Below are positions 1 to 5,900 of a stretch of 6,256 nucleotides of DNA, in pieces. The DNA lies in the NCBI GenBank assembly GCA_017960415.1, contig JAGCZE010000386.1, positions 1 through 6,256 of the forward strand, given 5' to 3'. The number at the start of each line of letters is the position of its first letter. Position 1 is the stretch's first letter. The position numbers were made by a program, and so were the translations under genes. The stretch comes from Lachnospiraceae bacterium. Its GTDB lineage: Bacteria > Bacillota_A > Clostridia > Lachnospirales > Lachnospiraceae. The notes below the pieces were generated by a model. It had not been told where the DNA came from and did no database searches. It was given only the letters and a program-made list of their open reading frames with translations.

Positions 1-2
1 CA

Positions 3-2180
3 ATAAATGACGGGCAGATCGTCCGGAATCTTAGGGAAACAGGTATGATCGAGGCGGCGTGCGGGGCGAAGAAAACCACGGATATGCTCGAAGAACACCT
101 GAGCACCGGAGATACCACCAGGGATGAACTTCTTGCGGAATATAAACTGCAGGTGAAACGTATGGAGAAGGCCCTGTCCATAAGCAAAAACGATTTCACC
201 AAATTAAAGATCAAAAAAGTATTTGACAACGACTGGGAAGAATTTACAGCCGACGCGGGAAGAGGCTTCGGATGGGCACTTGAAGACGCAAAGGCAAGGG
301 TACAGCTGCTTGAGGCGGGATATCCGGCTTCAGATATGTATGCAGTCAGTTCGTTTGTGCGCATACTGTCGGGTTTGGAATCAAGATTAAGTCGCGCACA
401 GGAATATATTAATAAAAATGAGGTCAGGGATGAAAAGACTCTTCCGGATGATGCCAAAAGAAATCTGGAGGAAAACAGAGAGATTGTCAGGGAATACACT
501 CCTGCCATAGCTGAAATGCGCAAGATTTGGGAGAAGGCAGTAAGCGGGAAGAGCCTTACTCCCGCGAAGCGCCTGGAGAACCTGCGGAGCCTGAGAAGTT
601 GTGCGGAAGAGATTTTTCAAAATTATAAAGTTAAGGGTACCAACTTAAAAGACCGCAGCGTCTTTGAACTGGACAAACTCATAGCGGCGAAGCCTTCGGC
701 ATATGACAGGGTCATGATGACCGGTGATATTTCGGAGATGTACACGTTCCTTGGCAAGGTTGACAAAAATGTTATCTCATCCGACCAGTTCTCCGATATG
801 AAAAGGGAATTAAAAGCCCTGGCCGAGATGCAGAAAACAGCTTTGGCCAACAGAAATGTCGATCCTTTCGGGGATACAGGCGCAGCTTATAAGAAACAGT
901 ATGACAAAACCCTCGAAGCGATAAGCACTTATCTGCGCTACAAAACAAGACAGCTGAACAATCCTTTGAAGAAGCATACGAGATCGGAAAGGGAGGCACG
1001 CCGTGTGCGTATGGCGGAAGCAATATTCAGCAGCATGAAAAAACAGAATTATCCGGGCACGAAAACAGAGCTGCTGAACGATCTTGCAAAAGAACACAAA
1101 AGGGCCGTGGGAGACGGGATCGACACCGAAATGCTCAGACCGGCGCAGGAACCTGAAAAAGCATCTTCAAAGCCTGAACGTGTTTTTATACGGAATTATA
1201 AGAAAGACGGACTTCCTGTAGATTACGACAGTTATATCAATCTTCATACGGGCCGCGCGGCAGCCAACGGTACCAGACAGGAGATGATCGGGGACCTCTC
1301 AAAGGTAATGGCGGCAGTTATGCTAAAAAAGAAATTTGAGAAATACCCCGGCATACTGACAGCATTCAACCTCGAAAGGGTCCATGCTGCCGCAAAGGAG
1401 ATCAGAAAAGAATTCGGGCTTGATACGATCAGGGACGATCAGCTGAGACTGTTTCTGGCCGATCCTTCGAAGGCAGCCAGAATGGCGGGTGAGGTCAGCG
1501 CAATGCAGTACGGGCTCAATGAAAAGGTAAAGCCCGATGATTATATTGAGCAGATGCGCCGGGTTTATCTGCAGCTGCCTTCACCGATCAGCAAAGACGG
1601 TGCGCCCCGGAACGGCGCGATGAGCCTGAAAACCAACGGTTACAGGGATATGTTTAAGGCTGTCGAGACGATCGCACACCTGCCCAAAACAACCGAAATG
1701 GAGGGACTGGATACAGACAGGCTAAGAGAAAAGATCTCAAGCTGCAATTATCAGCTGATCAATGGTGCCGGAAAGTTTGTCCTGAATAACGCAAAGGCAG
1801 CTTCGAACAAAAAAGGGATGTCAGGCTACACCCAAAGCGCCATGAATGCTTATGTTACTGCGGCCCGGAGTATCGGCTGCGGCAAATCCATACTCGTTGA
1901 TATGGAATTTGACATCAATGAAAAACGCATGAGCTTTGGCAAAGGTTCCTCAGGGTACGAAAAGGGATGGACCCAGATCAAGACAGCGGATTACGGCCCT
2001 CAAAAGCTTGATGAGCCTATTGAGACCCGCAATATCAATAAAGCGGTGTTTGCAAAGATGAAGAGCGAATTTAAGCTTCGGGAGAAGAATGAGAAAACCG
2101 GAAGCAAAGGCCTTCATCAGAATGTAAAAAAGGAAGGAAATAAAAAGTTAAAGGAGATAAAATTACCGGGGAAGAAATAA
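3..2180 (+). CDS. Large hypothetical protein, helix-rich with lysine-rich tail (5' end outside window)
   Basis: I do not recognise this protein. 725 codons are visible, ending in TAA. The frame is open to the window edge, and the 14 codons before the first ATG (position 45) read as ordinary protein (INDGQIVRNLRETG). That ATG has only a weak AGGG upstream, so the gene most likely starts outside the window. The sequence is rich in Lys, Glu, Arg and Ala, with long stretches that look helical or coiled-coil, especially over the first 350 codons. The middle part, roughly codons 395-600, looks more globular (YINLHTGRAAANGTRQEM, MQYGLNEKVKPDDYIEQM). The last 40 residues are about one third lysine and end in LPGKK. 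No signal peptide, membrane segment or known catalytic motif is visible. It converges on the acetyltransferase gene with three bases between stop codons. It may be the C-terminal part of a very long protein like the one at the other end of the window, but I see no convincing similarity between them. Confidence 0.5.
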   Translation: MNDGQIVRNLRETGMIEAACGAKKTTDMLEEHLSTGDTTRDELLAEYKLQVKRMEKALSISKNDFTKLKIKKVFDNDWEEFTADAGRGFGWALEDAKARVQLLEAGYPASDMYAVSSFVRILSGLESRLSRAQEYINKNEVRDEKTLPDDAKRNLEENREIVREYTPAIAEMRKIWEKAVSGKSLTPAKRLENLRSLRSCAEEIFQNYKVKGTNLKDRSVFELDKLIAAKPSAYDRVMMTGDISEMYTFLGKVDKNVISSDQFSDMKRELKALAEMQKTALANRNVDPFGDTGAAYKKQYDKTLEAISTYLRYKTRQLNNPLKKHTRSEREARRVRMAEAIFSSMKKQNYPGTKTELLNDLAKEHKRAVGDGIDTEMLRPAQEPEKASSKPERVFIRNYKKDGLPVDYDSYINLHTGRAAANGTRQEMIGDLSKVMAAVMLKKKFEKYPGILTAFNLERVHAAAKEIRKEFGLDTIRDDQLRLFLADPSKAARMAGEVSAMQYGLNEKVKPDDYIEQMRRVYLQLPSPISKDGAPRNGAMSLKTNGYRDMFKAVETIAHLPKTTEMEGLDTDRLREKISSCNYQLINGAGKFVLNNAKAASNKKGMSGYTQSAMNAYVTAARSIGCGKSILVDMEFDINEKRMSFGKGSSGYEKGWTQIKTADYGPQKLDEPIETRNINKAVFAKMKSEFKLREKNEKTGSKGLHQNVKKEGNKKLKEIKLPGKK

Positions 2181-2183
2181 AAT

Positions 2184-2720
2184 CTACGGTCTAAGCAGTG
2201 CGTAGCGCTTATGGTCGCGGAACTGCCCGTTGATAAAAATGCTTTTATACTCAATACCCTCATAGGTAAATCCGAGTTTTTCCAGGAGTTTTTCGGAGCG
2301 GGAGTTGTCTGCGGATACTCTCGCTTCGATCCTGTGAACATCGGTATTGGCGAATACATCTTCTATTGACGCACGGCAACCTTCGGTGGCTATCCCGAGT
2401 CCCCAGAGTGAGTGGTCAAGGTCATAGCCAAAGATCGTGCTGGCATAGGGAAGAGGACGGATGCGTACAAAGCTTATGATGCCTGCAAGTCTGTCGGGAG
2501 CGTCCTTTAAGAACATGTAATAGTATCTGCCGCGTCCTTTTTCTGCCAGATATATTTCATTTTCGAGAAGCTTTTCCTGACGCTCTATCGTACAGTAATC
2601 GGGCGTGTAGGCAGGGTTGTAGGGCGCAAAATATTCGGCGTTTTCGGTGTAATAACGTACCAGCTCCCCGGCAAATGCGGTATCGGAGGGTTTTAAGATC
2701 AGGCGTTCGGTGAGTATCAT
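2184..2720 (-). CDS. GNAT family N-acetyltransferase, RimJ/RimL type
   Basis: A 178-residue protein of the GNAT superfamily, which moves an acetyl group from acetyl-CoA to an amine. The RimJ/RimL-like subgroup often acts on protein N-termini, though many members have other substrates; the substrate here cannot be read from sequence. The opening MILTERLILKP is the classic first strand of this subgroup. WGLGIATEG (residues 106-114) is the acetyl-CoA pyrophosphate-binding loop and following helix. NSRSEKLLEKLGF (139-151) is the usual late motif (N-x-x-S...L-x-K-x-G-F), and the C-terminus HKRYALLRP is typical. The length is normal and nothing is broken. I chose the ATG at 2720 because AAGGAG lies just upstream and the family's N-terminus begins there. 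An in-frame ATG at 2738 has no ribosome binding site and would add six residues made from the Shine-Dalgarno itself. The gene is divergent from the double-kinase gene and has its own consensus promoter. Confidence 0.5.
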   Translation of the reverse strand: MILTERLILKPSDTAFAGELVRYYTENAEYFAPYNPAYTPDYCTIERQEKLLENEIYLAEKGRGRYYYMFLKDAPDRLAGIISFVRIRPLPYASTIFGYDLDHSLWGLGIATEGCRASIEDVFANTDVHRIEARVSADNSRSEKLLEKLGFTYEGIEYKSIFINGQFRDHKRYALLRP

Positions 2721-2724
2721 GTGG

Positions 2725-2730
2725 CTCCTT
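2725..2730 (-). promoter_or_regulatory. Ribosome binding site deciding the acetyltransferase start
   Basis: AAGGAG on the minus strand (2730-2725) lies four bases before the ATG at 2720. The spacing is slightly short but usable. It rules out the upstream in-frame ATG at 2738, which would translate through it. Confidence 0.5.
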
Positions 2731-2733
2731 ATA

Positions 2734-2782
2734 ATCATGTGATTTACGAAATAATATTGATCATGTGATGTACAAAATTATA
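2734..2782. repeat. Two tandem 23-bp direct repeats (26-bp period) over the acetyltransferase -10 and leader
   Basis: Copies at 2734-2756 and 2760-2782 agree at 20 of 23 positions. Each begins with ATCATGTGAT, a short dyad (ATCA, TG, TGAT), and ends in an AT-rich stretch. In the right copy that stretch is the minus-strand -10 box (TATAAT); in the left copy it reads TATTAT on the same strand. The right copy thus covers the -10 and start site and the left copy lies in the leader. This is the usual place for a repressor operator, but I do not recognise the binding protein. Confidence 0.5.
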
Positions 2783-2784
2783 AT
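2757..2784 (+). promoter_or_regulatory. Candidate plus-strand promoter sharing the palindromic -10 box
   Basis: TTGATC (2757-2762), a 16 bp spacer and TATAAT (2779-2784) read on the plus strand. The -10 sits in the self-complementary octamer ATTATAAT (2777-2784), which also supplies the acetyltransferase -10 on the other strand. The -35 matches four of six consensus bases. A start near 2791 would give the kinase gene a leader of about 134 nt. Confidence 0.5.
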
Positions 2785-2805
2785 CCCCGAAGCGTTTTCT
2801 GTCAA
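2777..2805 (-). promoter_or_regulatory. Consensus sigma-A promoter for the acetyltransferase gene
   Basis: On the minus strand TTGACA (2805-2800) is followed after exactly 17 bp by TATAAT (2782-2777). Both hexamers match the housekeeping consensus at every position. The expected transcript start is near 2770, giving a leader of about 50 nt before the ATG at 2720. So strong a core promoter on a small enzyme gene, with repeats lying over its -10 box, fits a gene held down by a repressor. The promoter is seen directly; the repression is inferred. Confidence 0.5.
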
Positions 2806-2833
2806 AACTACGGTAAAACAGAGAGCTGCTACA

Positions 2834-2862
2834 TTGAAATAGCTACAAGTATTATTTACGAT
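2834..2862 (+). promoter_or_regulatory. Candidate proximal promoter for the double-kinase gene
   Basis: TTGAAA (2834-2839), a 17 bp spacer and TACGAT (2857-2862) read on the plus strand. The -35 matches five of six consensus bases and the -10 four of six. The start would be near 2869, about 56 nt before the ATG. The -10 lies inside an inverted repeat, so access to it could be controlled. It competes with the upstream candidate at 2757-2784; sequence alone does not decide between them. Confidence 0.5.
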
Positions 2863-2872
2863 ACGAAATAAT
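2851..2872. promoter_or_regulatory. Inverted repeat overlapping the proximal plus-strand -10 (possible operator)
   Basis: Perfect 7-bp arms ATTATTT (2851-2857) and AAATAAT (2866-2872) flank the 8-bp centre ACGATACG. The candidate -10 TACGAT (2857-2862) lies inside. The right half, TACGAAATAAT (2862-2872), is repeated exactly at 2745-2755 in the acetyltransferase leader. Symmetry, position and the shared 11-mer suggest a regulator site, but AT-rich DNA gives such dyads by chance fairly often. Confidence 0.5.
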
Positions 2873-2890
2873 TGAGAAAAGTAATGATTA

Positions 2891-2913
2891 TACAGCTGCA
2901 TGCATCGGCTGTA
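2891..2913 (+). promoter_or_regulatory. Leader hairpin directly upstream of the kinase-gene ribosome binding site
   Basis: TACAGCTG (2891-2898) pairs with CGGCTGTA (2906-2913), an eight-pair stem with one U-G wobble and a seven-base loop. It ends one base before the Shine-Dalgarno at 2915. It lacks a U-tract and so is not a terminator. It might tune translation start or protect the mRNA 5' end. Modest support. Confidence 0.5.
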
Positions 2914-2914
2914 C

Positions 2915-2920
2915 GGAGGA
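2915..2920 (+). promoter_or_regulatory. Ribosome binding site deciding the double-kinase start
   Basis: GGAGGA followed by AAAA and the ATG at 2925. This strong site fixes the start of the long frame; the next in-frame ATG is at codon 33 and is not needed. Confidence 0.5.
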
Positions 2921-2924
2921 AAAA

Positions 2925-5900
2925 ATGCCCAGGAAAAACGGAAATGAGAATAACGGGAACGAAAATGACATCAACAACGGTACCAATGAAGTCTATGTGA
3001 CCGAACTCCAGAAGAAATATATGGATATTTCGCGCCGGATCGACGAGACGGCTTCCGGCACGGGAAAAGCAGGAAAATATGAGGATTTCGCACGCTGGAT
3101 ATGGGCCATCGATCAGCTGTCGGAGGATTTTTACAGACCCGATGAAAACGGAAATCTTCCGGTTATGGATGAGATCAGCCTGAACGCCTTTAAAGATACC
3201 TACCGCAGGGCTCTTGAGGAATGTGATAGGGTTATCTTCGGCAACGGCGATCCGGCAATGAAGGAGATCGCGAACGAAGTCAGGAAGGTGCTGGTTCAGG
3301 ACAGTGTGGCTTTTGATTCGATCGAGTTCAATAAGGATAAGCCCCTGACCTTGGATGACATCATTGGCCTCGGCAAGACCATAACCGCCGATTTCGGGGA
3401 TCAGCAGGTTGTCAGTCAGAGCGGACAGCTTTCTACAAGAATACCGGTAAAGGTTGACGGGGCGGAAGGCGGTGACCTTGACGGATACTTTACGGCATCG
3501 ACATATGTAAATCCTGAAGAGGATAAAAAAAATCTGTTGATGAGCCTCAGCACGAAATATCCCGGGCTGACGCCGCTATTTCTCGAAGTCGCCAAAATGA
3601 GTGACAGAGAGATGGTAAACGCTGGGCTTCTTGGGCTTACTCTTTCTGAAGCCGTAAAAAAAGGGAGATTCGGCGGTCCAAACCCTAATGATTACCCGAC
3701 GGCGAAAAAATTTGCAGAGGCCTATGTAACTACACTGCTTACTGATATACTGCCGCTTCAGGAGAGACAGCAGGTGGTAAATGATAAGGACTTCCTCAAA
3801 GGATTCCTTGAGTTCTCGCAGGAATACAATAAGCTTTATCGGAACAACCGTGTATATATCAATGACAGCAACCATTATCTTGCCACCAAAGAAGGCTGTA
3901 ATGTTGATAAGAGAAACTGCGCCATGAGCGCAGTCTCAACACTGCTGGGCAAAAAAGGACTTGTGGCGGAAGCCAAACCCATGATCGCTGTGATCAACGG
4001 CGTACCGACGGCGGGAACATTTATGACCAAGGCCTTTGATCATAACCTTAACGACCTTGATGATAAGAACCCGATGCTCACAGCGGATAAAGAAGCTTAT
4101 AATAATCCCGCCGTATTCGATGACATTGCGGCGATGCAGGCGATCGACTTTGTCTGCGGTAATCTGGACAGACATTCCGGTAATTACATGACCCGTTTCG
4201 GTATGGTGGACGGAAAACTGAAACTGACGGGTATCACACTGATCGATAACGATATGTCCTTTGGATCCAACGTTCCGAAAAAAGGGCAGGAAAACAAATG
4301 GGGAAGCCGCTTTATCCTGCCTGAAGATATGTGCGCGATAGGAGAGGAAACCGCGAACAGGATCATGGCTCTGACGCAGGAACAGCTGAGCATGACCTTA
4401 AGAGGTTACGGACTGTCGAAAGATGAGATCGAAGCCGCGTGGAAACGCACGGAAATACTGCAGGAGGCTATCACCAAAGGAAAGGAATTCTACAAAAAAA
4501 ACAACATTCCGGTCGGTGAGATCAGGCCGCAGATGCTCAGAGTCATTCCGGAGAAGGACTGGTGTAAATACGATCTCGATTCCCTGAGCCCCGGACGCAT
4601 AAGGAACGTACAGAAGATCAATCAGTTCTATATGATGAAGTCCATGAAACTCCAGACTATTAATGCATATAAGAGCAACAAAAAAAAGGAAGCGGATAAG
4701 ATCAGGGATCAAAAGCTGAGAAAAGAGATCTTAGGTGAACCTGTTCCCAAGAATAAGAAAATAGAACCTCTCCTGGGTAAGCCTGTCGGGACGGGAATAA
4801 AATATACTCTCCAAAAGACCGATATCCTCGGTATTGATAATCCTGAACATATCAGGCTGGAAATGCCCGGGGATCAGGTATTCAGAAAGATGGCGGGCAA
4901 TAACAACTCAAGATTCCCGATATCATATACAGGCAGTGACGGCAGGCCGGTGGAGGGCTTCTTTACCGCAGCCGCATCGGTCAACGGCAAGGCTCAGTTA
5001 AGACAATTGTTCGAAAATGCCATAAGCGCCCAGCAGGGAGAAAACGGAAATCCCGAATATGCCGAGGCCTTCAGGCGTACATATGAATATCTCAGCAGCG
5101 GCGCTGATAAGGACCGTTACTCGTTTTCCGATTATGACCTGAAAAAGCTCGGGTATGATAACGAAACCGCATTGCGTCTTAGATCCGACAGGGTATTTCA
5201 CCGCATATACAGCAAACTCTTATTTGATGCCCATATGCTGCCGGAAAAACTGAAATCAAATTATATAGATACCGGGGCAGACCGGAACGGCACTATAGAG
5301 AAGCGTAATGTTGCAATGTCCAAGGTCGGCGAGCTTCTGGGCACACCGAACGTGCTGGCACATGCCACTACCATGCAGATTAAGGTCGGGGATAAGATCA
5401 CCGAAGGCGTATTTATGGACAGGGCGCCCGGAATAGATATAAATGCGATAAGACCCGGTGACGAATTTGCGAAGCATACCGCCACAGCATTTGACGGATC
5501 CCCGGCATTAAAGGATCTGGCCGATATCCAGCTCCTCGATTATATCTGCTTTAATCACGACCGTAACGTAAGCAATCTGTTATTAAAATTGTCGGAGGAT
5601 AAAACAAAAGTCATCGGAATAACCGGAATAGATAATGACAATTCCTTCGGAACTATCAGACTGGCGCCGGATAAGCGGCATTTCATGGAACCGACCCTTG
5701 ATTCCATCACTGTTGCATCCGAGCGTATGGCCGAAAAGATCCGGGTCATGACTACCAACGGACTCGTTCATACCCTCGAAGGCCAGGGACTGACCAAAAA
5801 AGAGATATATGCTGCGGTTGACAGATTCTCGGTTGTGAAGGAGAGGATCGAATCGGGACAGATCAGGGTAGTTAAGGATGAAGAGTGGGAAAATATGAAG

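Noticed and set aside
45..47. ATG at 45 as the true start of the left-hand gene
   Set aside because: The frame continues upstream to the window edge with protein-like codons and only a weak AGGG precedes the ATG; it cannot be settled within the window, but a start further upstream is likelier.
387..1097. Minus-strand open frames opposite the left-hand gene
   Set aside because: Cysteine- and phenylalanine-rich translations typical of the reverse of a Lys/Glu-rich coding strand; no recognised domain.
1929..1940. MSFG in the left-hand large protein, also found in IDNDMSFG of kinase copy 1
   Set aside because: Context is DINEKRMSFG with no DRHxxN-like loop 20-30 residues upstream, so it looks like chance and not a third kinase copy.
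2191..2210. Small GC-containing inverted segment just after the left gene's stop, as a terminator
   Set aside because: Pairing is broken after four bases, there is no U-tract, and it lies in the acetyltransferase coding region.
2721..2738. Upstream ATG (2738) as the acetyltransferase start
   Set aside because: No ribosome binding site precedes it, and the family's conserved N-terminus begins at the ATG at 2720, which has AAGGAG in place.
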